Assembly (NCBI GenBank): GCA_937934705.1
Contig: CALGYY010000058.1
Coordinates: forward strand, 1-29,425
DNA: 29,425 nucleotides
DNA from: an uncultured Bacteroidota bacterium
GTDB taxonomy: Bacteria > Bacteroidota > Bacteroidia > Bacteroidales > CAIWKO01
Reading direction: 5' to 3'
This document shows, in pieces, positions 15,732-23,297 of the stretch. Both the position numbers and the translations under genes were made by a program. Below the pieces are notes generated by a model that was given only the letters and a program-made list of their open reading frames with translations, made no database searches and had not been told where the DNA came from. Numbering within the stretch: the stretch's first letter is position 1; each line of letters opens with the position of its first letter.

Positions 15732-18700
15732 ATGCCGGAAGGGCTTTTCACCGTGTACCGTTCCTCTGCGGGGAGCGGAAAAACTTTTACCCTGGTCAGG
15801 GAATATCTCCGCATCGTGATCAGTGAACCTGAGCGTTACCGTCATATCCTGGGGATCACTTTTACGAACAAAGCGGCTGCGGAAATGAAGTCCCGCATCC
15901 TGAAGAACCTTAAAGAACTTGCCTCGCCGCTCCCAGCGGAGCCCGGACCTACCCATACGGTGATGCTCCCCATGCTGATGGCCGCCTGCAAGCTTGACCA
16001 GGAAGAGATCAGGGAACGTTCATCCAGGGTGCTGGAGTTGATCCTTCACCATTACGACGATTTTGCCATTACCACCGTCGACAGTTTTATGCACAGGGTG
16101 ATCCGTACATTCACCTTCGATCTTAAGCTTCCAGCGGGTTTTGAAGTGGAGATGGAAACAGGCGCCCTGCTGAAACAGGCCACCGACCTGCTGATCAGCC
16201 GCGCCGGGTCCGACGAAGTGCTGACCCATGCCCTGATCGCGTTTTCTGAATCAAGGGTGGATGATGAAAAAAGCTATCATATTGAGAATGCCATTCACCA
16301 GTTGGCTGTTCAGGTGATCCCGATGGAAGAATCCCCTGCAGGCCTGCGGAGTATCGGCAAATTCAGCCTCCCCGAATTGCTCGGCATCAGGCACAGGATG
16401 CTGCAAAAGCAAAGGGCGTTTGAAAAGCGTGTTGTTCAGGAAGCAACAGATGCTCTGGCTTTGATCAGCGATCGCGGCATCAGCGACAGCGATTTCTTTC
16501 AGGGATCACACGGCATTGGTGCCTGGTTCAGGAAGCTGGCCTCCGGTGATATGGAAAAACTTTTCCCGGGAGTGAAAGTCTCACAAAGTTTTGAAGAGGA
16601 GAAATACGCGTCAGCAAAAGCTTCAGCAGGGGCCAGGGCTGCTTTGGAAGAGATCGGCGGTGAATTGAAGGCGTCCTTTGAAAGGCTGATAGCCATACGC
16701 GATGAAGGCTGGTCAGCCTATGTGATCCTCGGAAGGATCTGCGATCAGTTCTATCCCATTGCTCTGCTGAATGAACTTAATCTGATATTAAACGAGATCA
16801 AGTCACGCGAGAAACTTGTGCTGATCAACGAATTTAACCATATCCTGTCGTCCGTTGTGGCCTTTGAACCCGTGCCTTTCATCTACGAAAGGCTGGGGGT
16901 GAGGTTCAGACATTTTCTCTTTGATGAATTTCAGGACAACAGCATTCTGCAATGGAACAATCTTTTGCCTTTACTGGATAACGGACTTTCGGAGTCTCAT
17001 TTTTCAATGCTTGTCGGAGACGGTAAGCAGTCCATCTACCGCTGGCGAAACGGCGAAGTGGAATTGTTCTCAGCGCTGCCGGACCTCTACCGGAGGCCTG
17101 ATCATCCGGTATACCTTGAAAGGGAGGCCGCCCTGAAGCGTAATTTCATGGAAATGCAGCTGAATGAAAATTTCCGTTCTGCTGCAGAGATCGTGGATTT
17201 CAATAACAGGCTATTTGGTTTTATAGCGGAAAGACTGGGTCCGCGTGGCCGGCTGATCTACCGCAATCATTCGCAGGAATGTGGTCGTAAGGGCAGTGCC
17301 GGAAGTATCCTTATGGATTTTAACGCAGAACTTTCTGCCAGCGAGCGCCTTATCGCTTACGTGAAAGATTGTGTGCAGGACGGATTCAGACTCCCGGATA
17401 TCGCGGTCATTTGCCGGAGTAACGCGCAAGCCGGTGAACTGGCTACGGCCTTGATGAGGGATGGGATACCAGTAGTTTCTTCCGAATCCCTCTTGCTGAG
17501 CGCGAGTCCTTCGGTTCAGCTCCTGCTGGCATTCGCTGCAGCCATCCACTATCCTTCAGACGTCCTGGCTGCAATGGCGGTGATCCGGGGTCTGCACCTG
17601 AGGGGTTTCTTTAAGGGCAAGGAGTTGCATACCTGTTTTGAAGGTGTTTTTGAAAGCCCGTCTTCTGATGAAACGGGAAGTCCGGGATTACGCCTGATGC
17701 AATTCCTGAATCAATATGAGATGAAAGTTGACACAGCTCGTTTGAGATGCTTTCAGGCTTATGATTTTTTCAGGGAACTGATCCGTATCACCGCTATGGA
17801 GGATGACCAGGATCCCTACCTGCAATTCTTCATGGATGCGGTTTACAGCTACCTGTCAAAAGGTGAATCCGGCAGTTCCGGTTTCCTGAAGTGGTGGGAA
17901 GACAACAGTTCCAAATTGTCCGTCGTGATTCCTGAAGGCACAGAAGCCGTTCATGTGATGACCATACACAAGAGCAAAGGGCTGGAGTTCCCCGTGGTCA
18001 TCCACCCGCATTGGAAAAAAGATTCGCACAACACCCTCGGAAGAAAGTGGGTTCCTTTCAGCGATACGGATTTCCCGGGCTTTGACCAGGTGTTGATCTC
18101 TACTTCCTCCATGCTCAAATCAACGGATTACGAATGGGTATATGAAGAAGAAACAGAGAAATCGGGGATCGATTTCATCAACATGATATATGTGGCCACC
18201 ACGCGTGCTGCCGACCGCCTGATCCTCTTGCTTGAAGAACCCTCATCACACGCGGAGTCCCTGCGCTCACTAAGCGATATAATCGCAGAATACCTGCGTT
18301 CAGATGGCAGTTGGGAAGCGCAAAAGAAAGTCTATGTTTCCGGTCGGGTCAGTAAGTATGACCATGCGGGTATAAAAGCGCCTGAGCCCGTATTCCATAC
18401 AGTTAACATCAATACCACGCACTGGAATGAAAGGATACGTCTGCGCTATACAGCCCCTTCGTACTGGGAAAGCGATGCACCTGACTTCCGGCGGGAGTGG
18501 GGACAATGGGTACATCGCGCGCTCTCGGAGTGTAAGACTGCCGGTGACGTTCCCGGGGTGATCGTTGAAATGCAGCGGCAGGGGGTACTCAATCAGGAAC
18601 AGGCTGGTCTTTTGGGGCAGCACCTCGACAGGCTTTTTCAGCATCCCGTCTTCAGGGATTTATTTGAAACTGAAGGGGAGGTGCTCAACGAAACGGCCAT

Positions 18701-18914
18701 CCTGGATCCGTCAGGGGCCAGCTTCCGTCCCGACCGTATTGTGCTGTCGGGGGATCAGGTGATCGTGGTGGATTATAAAACCGGGAAGCCGGCGGAAGAG
18801 CATAAGGACCAGCTGAAGCAGTATTCGGCCCTTCTCCGCGAAATGGGCTATCAGAAGGTGTCCTCTTATCTGGTATATGCCGGAGATGAGATCCGCGTGG
18901 AAGAATTGGCCTGA
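15732..18914 (+). CDS. addA: UvrD-family helicase-nuclease, AddA-like
   Basis: A 1,060-residue superfamily 1A DNA helicase fused to a PD-(D/E)xK nuclease, as in AddA of AddAB recombination/repair. All helicase motifs are visible: Walker A AGSGKT at 13-18, TTVDSF at 114-119, DEFQD at 398-402, GDGKQSIYRW at 429-438, NENFRS at 478-483, TIHKSKGLEF at 744-753 and YVATTRAADR at 820-829. The C-terminal nuclease has His928 in GQWVHRAL, Asp1001 in FRPDRIVL, and Asp1014 and Lys1016 in VVDYKTGK, so both activities look intact. It would process double-strand DNA ends with a partner. No addB gene is adjacent on either side. The gene begins 21 nt after DUF2147, so it may be read from the transport operon; no separate promoter is visible. 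Confidence 0.92.
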   Translation: MPEGLFTVYRSSAGSGKTFTLVREYLRIVISEPERYRHILGITFTNKAAAEMKSRILKNLKELASPLPAEPGPTHTVMLPMLMAACKLDQEEIRERSSRVLELILHHYDDFAITTVDSFMHRVIRTFTFDLKLPAGFEVEMETGALLKQATDLLISRAGSDEVLTHALIAFSESRVDDEKSYHIENAIHQLAVQVIPMEESPAGLRSIGKFSLPELLGIRHRMLQKQRAFEKRVVQEATDALALISDRGISDSDFFQGSHGIGAWFRKLASGDMEKLFPGVKVSQSFEEEKYASAKASAGARAALEEIGGELKASFERLIAIRDEGWSAYVILGRICDQFYPIALLNELNLILNEIKSREKLVLINEFNHILSSVVAFEPVPFIYERLGVRFRHFLFDEFQDNSILQWNNLLPLLDNGLSESHFSMLVGDGKQSIYRWRNGEVELFSALPDLYRRPDHPVYLEREAALKRNFMEMQLNENFRSAAEIVDFNNRLFGFIAERLGPRGRLIYRNHSQECGRKGSAGSILMDFNAELSASERLIAYVKDCVQDGFRLPDIAVICRSNAQAGELATALMRDGIPVVSSESLLLSASPSVQLLLAFAAAIHYPSDVLAAMAVIRGLHLRGFFKGKELHTCFEGVFESPSSDETGSPGLRLMQFLNQYEMKVDTARLRCFQAYDFFRELIRITAMEDDQDPYLQFFMDAVYSYLSKGESGSSGFLKWWEDNSSKLSVVIPEGTEAVHVMTIHKSKGLEFPVVIHPHWKKDSHNTLGRKWVPFSDTDFPGFDQVLISTSSMLKSTDYEWVYEEETEKSGIDFINMIYVATTRAADRLILLLEEPSSHAESLRSLSDIIAEYLRSDGSWEAQKKVYVSGRVSKYDHAGIKAPEPVFHTVNINTTHWNERIRLRYTAPSYWESDAPDFRREWGQWVHRALSECKTAGDVPGVIVEMQRQGVLNQEQAGLLGQHLDRLFQHPVFRDLFETEGEVLNETAILDPSGASFRPDRIVLSGDQVIVVDYKTGKPAEEHKDQLKQYSALLREMGYQKVSSYLVYAGDEIRVEELA

Positions 18915-18931
18915 GCATAGCGGAAATCCAT

Positions 18932-18939
18932 TACTTTTG
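18932..18939 (+). promoter_or_regulatory. -7 promoter box (TACTTTTG) for cysS
   Basis: TACTTTTG matches TAnnTTTG in the 42-nt gap after the helicase gene and leaves 17 nt before the cysS ATG. A TTG at 18906-18908, inside the end of the helicase gene, is 23 bp upstream, a little far for a -33 element. Confidence 0.5.
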
Positions 18940-18956
18940 CAAAAAAAATATTCTCC

Positions 18957-20435
18957 ATGAAGCATGAGTTACAGGTATATAATACCCTGAGCAGGAAGAA
19001 GGAATTGTTTGAGCCGCTCAACCCTCCTATGGTAGGAATGTATGTGTGCGGGCCCACGGTATACGGAGATCCCCACCTGGGTCATGCACGCTCGGCCATT
19101 ACATTCGACCTTGTTTACAGATACCTTCAGGCGATTGGCTACAAGGTCAGGTATGTCAGAAATATCACCGATGTCGGTCATCTGGAACATGATGCCGATG
19201 AGGGAGAGGATAAGATCGCGGTGAAGGCAAGGCTTGAGCAACTGGAACCGATGGAAATCGCACAGTATTATACTGACCGTTATCACAGCTTCATGAATAT
19301 GCTGAATGTTAAGTCGCCGGGGATTGAACCACGCGCATCGGGGCATATTATCGAGCAGATTGAAATGATCCGTAAAATTTTGGATGCAGGATATGCATAT
19401 GAATCGGGAGGTTCGGTGTATTTTGATATCCCGGCATACAATGCGGATTTCCCTTATGGCAAATTGTCAGGAAGGGTGATAGAAGAGCTGAATTCGCAAA
19501 CCCGCGAACTGGAAGGTCAGGATGAAAAGCGCAACCCTCTGGATTTTGCTTTGTGGAAAAAAGCTCAGCCGGAACATATCATGCGCTGGCCATCTCCCTG
19601 GAGTGATGGTTTCCCCGGCTGGCACCTGGAATGTTCGGCCATGAGTGCCCGTTATCTGGGAGAGCGTTTCGATATACACGGGGGTGGGATGGACCTGCTG
19701 TTCCCTCACCATGAATCAGAGATTGCCCAATCGCAGGCCGCGCATTCCACCGAGCCCTGCAAGTATTGGCTTCATAATAATATGATCACCATTGGCGGGC
19801 AGAAAATGGGGAAATCCCTCAATAATTTTATTACGCTTCACGAGTTCTTCACCGGCTCTCATGCAGGACTGGATCAGGCATACAGCCCGATGACCATCAG
19901 GTTTTTTATACTGCAGGCGCAATACAGGAGTACCCTCGATTTTTCGAATGAGGCCTTGCAGGCTGCTGACAAAGGTCTGAAACGCCTGCTGAACGCACGA
20001 CGGAGCCTGGGCAGCCTGCAGGCGGCGCAGCAAACTTCGGCTTCTTTTGCAGCTTTCCTGGCATCTTTTGCGGAAGAGGGTTACAAGGCTATGAATGATG
20101 ATTTCAACAGTCCGGTTCTCATCGCCCATTTATTCGAAGCAGTGCGGCAGGTGAACCTCCTGTTGGAAAAGAAAGAAACAACAACGGCTGCGGACCTGGC
20201 CGGGTTCATTGAACAGTGGGATGTTTTTGCTTCCGATATTCTTGGTTTAACTGATGATGGTGCTGAAAGCGGAGCTGAAACAGCAGAAGGCCTGATGAAG
20301 ATCATCATCGAGCTGAGGCAGCAGGCGAAACTGGCAAAGGATTATACTACATCCGACAGAATACGCGATGCACTTGCTGATCTGGGCATTAGCATCAAGG
20401 ATACCAAAGAGGGTGCTACCTGGAGCCGGAACTGA
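18957..20435 (+). CDS. cysS: Cysteinyl-tRNA synthetase
   Basis: Charges tRNA-Cys with cysteine in the cytoplasm using ATP. The 492-residue class I synthetase has the HIGH-type signature HLGH at 40-43 and the KMSKS-type loop KMGKS at 283-287. The zinc ligands of the family are present: Cys31 in YVCGPTVYG, Cys226 in WHLECSAMS, His251 and Glu255 in FPHHESE. The C-terminal part, ending KDTKEGATWSRN, has the usual DALR-like helical region (about 345-492) with LGISIKDTKEG. It has its own promoter box 17 nt upstream. Its last 20 bp overlap the end of the convergent membrane-protein gene. Confidence 0.98.
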   Translation: MKHELQVYNTLSRKKELFEPLNPPMVGMYVCGPTVYGDPHLGHARSAITFDLVYRYLQAIGYKVRYVRNITDVGHLEHDADEGEDKIAVKARLEQLEPMEIAQYYTDRYHSFMNMLNVKSPGIEPRASGHIIEQIEMIRKILDAGYAYESGGSVYFDIPAYNADFPYGKLSGRVIEELNSQTRELEGQDEKRNPLDFALWKKAQPEHIMRWPSPWSDGFPGWHLECSAMSARYLGERFDIHGGGMDLLFPHHESEIAQSQAAHSTEPCKYWLHNNMITIGGQKMGKSLNNFITLHEFFTGSHAGLDQAYSPMTIRFFILQAQYRSTLDFSNEALQAADKGLKRLLNARRSLGSLQAAQQTSASFAAFLASFAEEGYKAMNDDFNSPVLIAHLFEAVRQVNLLLEKKETTTAADLAGFIEQWDVFASDILGLTDDGAESGAETAEGLMKIIIELRQQAKLAKDYTTSDRIRDALADLGISIKDTKEGATWSRN

Positions 20436-21849
20436 TGCCGGCCGGCCAGGGTGAGGCATATTCCGAGGTGATCGCGGCACCCTGCTTCCGGTCGTTCACC
20501 TGATCGATTTCCTGCAGATAAAATACAGGCACGTTTATGAGTTGAAGGTATTTCAACTGTTCTTCGGTGGCAAACTCCATCATGATCAGTGGTTGCCTGA
20601 TGTCTGCATCCTGCATCCTGACGAGGGTTTCATTGTGCCACCATCCTGAGAGCCATACCGTGGGGCGGCCGATATGTCTGGCTGATGCAGTAAGTGCAAG
20701 TGTGTACGCGGCTTTGTTTTGTCGTTTGGAATAATCGTCAAACACGGGGCCTGAGAGCGGATCAACAAAAATTTCCTGTCCTGCTACCGTGAATTTCAAA
20801 GCGTTTGCTGAATGAACGGAACCCCGGTAGGGGTCGCTGAGGTTCATTCCTGCCAGGAAAGGTGAGAGGATCAGGAGTACGTGAAAAACCGCAGCAGGGA
20901 TCTTCTGACGGATGCGGACGCTGATCAGCAGCAGGAGAAAAGGCAGGGCGGGAATCAGGAAAGCTGATTTCTCGGGGAGTCTGATATAAAGGGCCAGGGT
21001 CAGCAAAATGGCCACGATCATGGCCAGGCCGTGATGCCGGGGAAGCAGGCTCGTTTCTGCAGTGACTTTCTGCTTCCGGTTTTTAATGATAAAGATCAGG
21101 GCCCACATCAGGGCCACCATGCCGGTGAGTCCCGCGACGCCGATACTCCCCTTGTACAAGACCTTGGCCAGCGGTGGGTAGGGGAGGCGATAGGTGCTGA
21201 AGATCCCCGTTCCGTATTCTGTCAGTGCGGGAATATAGGTGAGCAGGGCAGTGAACCCTGCGGCAGACATCAGGATGAGGCTTCTGCTCAGCCGTTTTTC
21301 CCCGCTTCCACTCCAGATGATGATGAGCATAGGAAGCACATACAGGGCCGACGTAATCCGGCAACCGAATGCCAGGCCCAGCAGCAGACCGCTGATCAGG
21401 AATTTGTTGCGCAGCAATGCATACCATGCGGCCAGGATAAAAGCCAGGGCCCACAGATAATCTATGCTCGAAACCGACTGTATATAAAACACGGGCAACA
21501 TGGCCAGGGCCAGTGCGGGCAGCATGAAAGGCAGTTTGTAATGTTTCAGGATCAGAATGAAGAAAAGCACGCACACCAGAGAAAAGAACACTGACCACAG
21601 GTTGAATACGAAGGCACCGGCATAAGGCATCAGCCACAATACACCTTCCTGTATCGGGTGACCGGGTAGCCTTGAGTACGTATAAGTCCCGGAAAGATCC
21701 ATGCTGCGGGCGTTGAGAACCAGTCCCCAACTGTCTTCTTCTGCACCATAGCCATTTTCGATAAAAGGTATGCGTGTCAGCAGCACCACGGTCAACAGGA
21801 GAATGATGGCCGCCAGATCTTTTGTGCTCTGCCTCAGCTTAAAGTTCAT
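20416..21849 (-). CDS. Polytopic membrane protein, GT-C glycosyltransferase-like
   Basis: A 477-residue integral membrane protein with about ten hydrophobic helices and a soluble C-terminal tail (about 370-477). The first helix is followed by a short loop NGYGAEEDSWGLVLNARSM (residues 32-50) with acidic residues E37, E38 and D39, the kind of acidic motif found in the first extracytoplasmic loop of GT-C glycosyltransferases and mannosyltransferase-like proteins. If so, it would transfer sugars from a polyprenyl-phosphate donor on the periplasmic side; the substrate cannot be told. The frame extends upstream to 21966, but MNFKLRQSTKDLAAIILLL at 21849 gives the membrane-protein N-terminus and overlaps the rsmD stop by 11 bp (GGATGAACTTTAA), suggesting coupling. 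It is the last gene of the lptD operon and overlaps cysS at its 3' end. Confidence 0.7.
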   Translation of the reverse strand: MNFKLRQSTKDLAAIILLLTVVLLTRIPFIENGYGAEEDSWGLVLNARSMDLSGTYTYSRLPGHPIQEGVLWLMPYAGAFVFNLWSVFFSLVCVLFFILILKHYKLPFMLPALALAMLPVFYIQSVSSIDYLWALAFILAAWYALLRNKFLISGLLLGLAFGCRITSALYVLPMLIIIWSGSGEKRLSRSLILMSAAGFTALLTYIPALTEYGTGIFSTYRLPYPPLAKVLYKGSIGVAGLTGMVALMWALIFIIKNRKQKVTAETSLLPRHHGLAMIVAILLTLALYIRLPEKSAFLIPALPFLLLLISVRIRQKIPAAVFHVLLILSPFLAGMNLSDPYRGSVHSANALKFTVAGQEIFVDPLSGPVFDDYSKRQNKAAYTLALTASARHIGRPTVWLSGWWHNETLVRMQDADIRQPLIMMEFATEEQLKYLQLINVPVFYLQEIDQVNDRKQGAAITSEYASPWPAGISSGSR

Positions 21850-22405
21850 CCGTTGAAGTTTCTTCCTGATCACTGAAATTGAAGAAGCTGAACTGCACCC
21901 GGCTGTAATGCCGTTGATCAAAAAAGCCGGGTTCTGATGAAAAGCTGATGTCAGCGGGATGCTCAATGATCAGCAATCCATCTGCAGACAACAGCTTCAG
22001 CTCCCTGACCATACCGGGGATCAGGAGACTTTCTTTCATCACATAAGGAGGATCGGCAAAAATGATATCCCATTGTCTCCTGCTGCCCTCCAGGAAGCGG
22101 AACGCATCCGCTTTCATGGTTCTCAGTCCTGCCATTCCGAATTGCTCACTGGTTTTCCTGATGAAATCGAGGCAGCGACTGTTCTGATCCACGGCGGTTA
22201 CTTCCGGACTGCCTCGTGAAATGAATTCAAAGGCAATGGTCCCGGCGCCGCAAAAGAGATCCAGCACCCTGAGGTCCTCAAAATCCAAACGGCTGTTAAT
22301 GATGCTGAACAGGGCTTCCCTGGCCATATCCGTTGTGGGCCTGACCGGCAGGTTGGCCGGCGGGTTGATCTTTCTTCCCCTGTATTTTCCGCTGATAATT
22401 CTCAT
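21839..22405 (-). CDS. rsmD: 16S rRNA (guanine-N2)-methyltransferase
   Basis: A 188-residue SAM-dependent methyltransferase that modifies G966 of 16S rRNA in the small subunit. It begins MRIISGKYRGRKINPP and contains RPTTDMAREALFSII, both typical of RsmD. The SAM-binding motif is LDLFCGAGTIAFE (DLFCGAG at 49-55) and the catalytic N-methyltransferase motif is DPPY at 118-121. Its start shares an ATGA overlap with the stop of the DUF3822 gene, and its stop overlaps the start of the membrane-protein gene, so translation is probably coupled along this run. Confidence 0.96.
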   Translation of the reverse strand: MRIISGKYRGRKINPPANLPVRPTTDMAREALFSIINSRLDFEDLRVLDLFCGAGTIAFEFISRGSPEVTAVDQNSRCLDFIRKTSEQFGMAGLRTMKADAFRFLEGSRRQWDIIFADPPYVMKESLLIPGMVRELKLLSADGLLIIEHPADISFSSEPGFFDQRHYSRVQFSFFNFSDQEETSTDEL

Positions 22406-23271
22406 GTAAATATATTCAACAGTTGACAGAACTGATGGTAAGGCAATTCCTTCAGACCATCAGCCAGTATAACCCTGCTTCCGGGTCCTGCAAACGTAAC
22501 CCGGTCAATGTATTTCTCCAGGTATTCAAAGATCTGTGATTCGCTGAAAAGATCACCCGTTACCCTGACTTCGGTTTCAGCCGGCGGGATTCCGAGCTGC
22601 TCAAAGGTGAAGAGGATATAATACAAAAGATCTTCAGATGTTCTGTATTCAAATGTATTGCAATACAGAAGAGCGCCGTCCCTGAAAATGATCAGGTCGA
22701 AAGATTGTTCGCGGATGTGAGTCCTGACATCGTACTGACGGCCCTCCACATCCAAAGCGGATGGCCTGAGAAACCTGCTGATCCCGTGGGTGAGGCTGTG
22801 CCCGGGCCAGATCTGTTCGAGTCCCGCCCGGAGTACAGCCGGTAAGGCATAAACGAGGACGAGTGAGCCCCGGGGTATGACTTCTGACCGTATTTCTTCG
22901 CCGGAATGAACAATGTTGGTGAAAGTAAGGAAGGAGGCTTCCTCCTCCGCAACAAACAGGCTTTGGGGGATGAGGGTGTGGTTCAGCCCCTCCCAGATAA
23001 TGGTCACGCCATGATAATCTTCTTTCAGTCTTTGGTGCTTGTCCCATAAGGTCCGGATAAAATCCAGTAACTGTCCGGGCAGTTGCAGTTTTCCGCTGCG
23101 CTCGCTGGCCAGGTAAAGCCAAAGCTTTTGTTCAGGATCCCATGCGCCCCAGGAAATACGGTCCCAACTCACGGAAACCGCCAGCTTCAGTCTGTTGCCG
23201 GGGATAGTTCCCAGGGAAGGGTCGGCCAGATCGGTAATAGCAGCTTCAGGGGGCGCTTGATTTGAGTTCAT
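22402..23271 (-). CDS. DUF3822 family protein
   Basis: A 289-residue cytoplasmic protein, no signal peptide or membrane segment. I recognise it as the Bacteroidota DUF3822 family from its sequence pattern (LKLAVSVSWDRISWGAWDPE near the start; SFDLIIFRDGALLYCNTFEY with SEDLLYYILFTFEQLGIPP near residues 200-240; then VRVTGDLFSESQIFEYLEKY) and from its position next to rsmD. The repeated small beta-strand layout with LKLAVSVS and LIIFRDGALLYCN suggests an actin/RNase H-like fold, similar to PilM-type proteins, but this is inference. Its function is unknown. It follows lptD by 26 nt and overlaps rsmD by 4 bp. Confidence 0.82.
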   Translation of the reverse strand: MNSNQAPPEAAITDLADPSLGTIPGNRLKLAVSVSWDRISWGAWDPEQKLWLYLASERSGKLQLPGQLLDFIRTLWDKHQRLKEDYHGVTIIWEGLNHTLIPQSLFVAEEEASFLTFTNIVHSGEEIRSEVIPRGSLVLVYALPAVLRAGLEQIWPGHSLTHGISRFLRPSALDVEGRQYDVRTHIREQSFDLIIFRDGALLYCNTFEYRTSEDLLYYILFTFEQLGIPPAETEVRVTGDLFSESQIFEYLEKYIDRVTFAGPGSRVILADGLKELPYHQFCQLLNIFT

Positions 23272-23297
23272 GCGTGTCAGATTTTATGCGTCCGTTT

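Noticed and set aside
21850..21966. Upstream extension of the GT-C-like gene inside rsmD
   Set aside because: The extension lies in the rsmD coding sequence; the ATG at 21849 directly precedes a charged segment and the first membrane helix.
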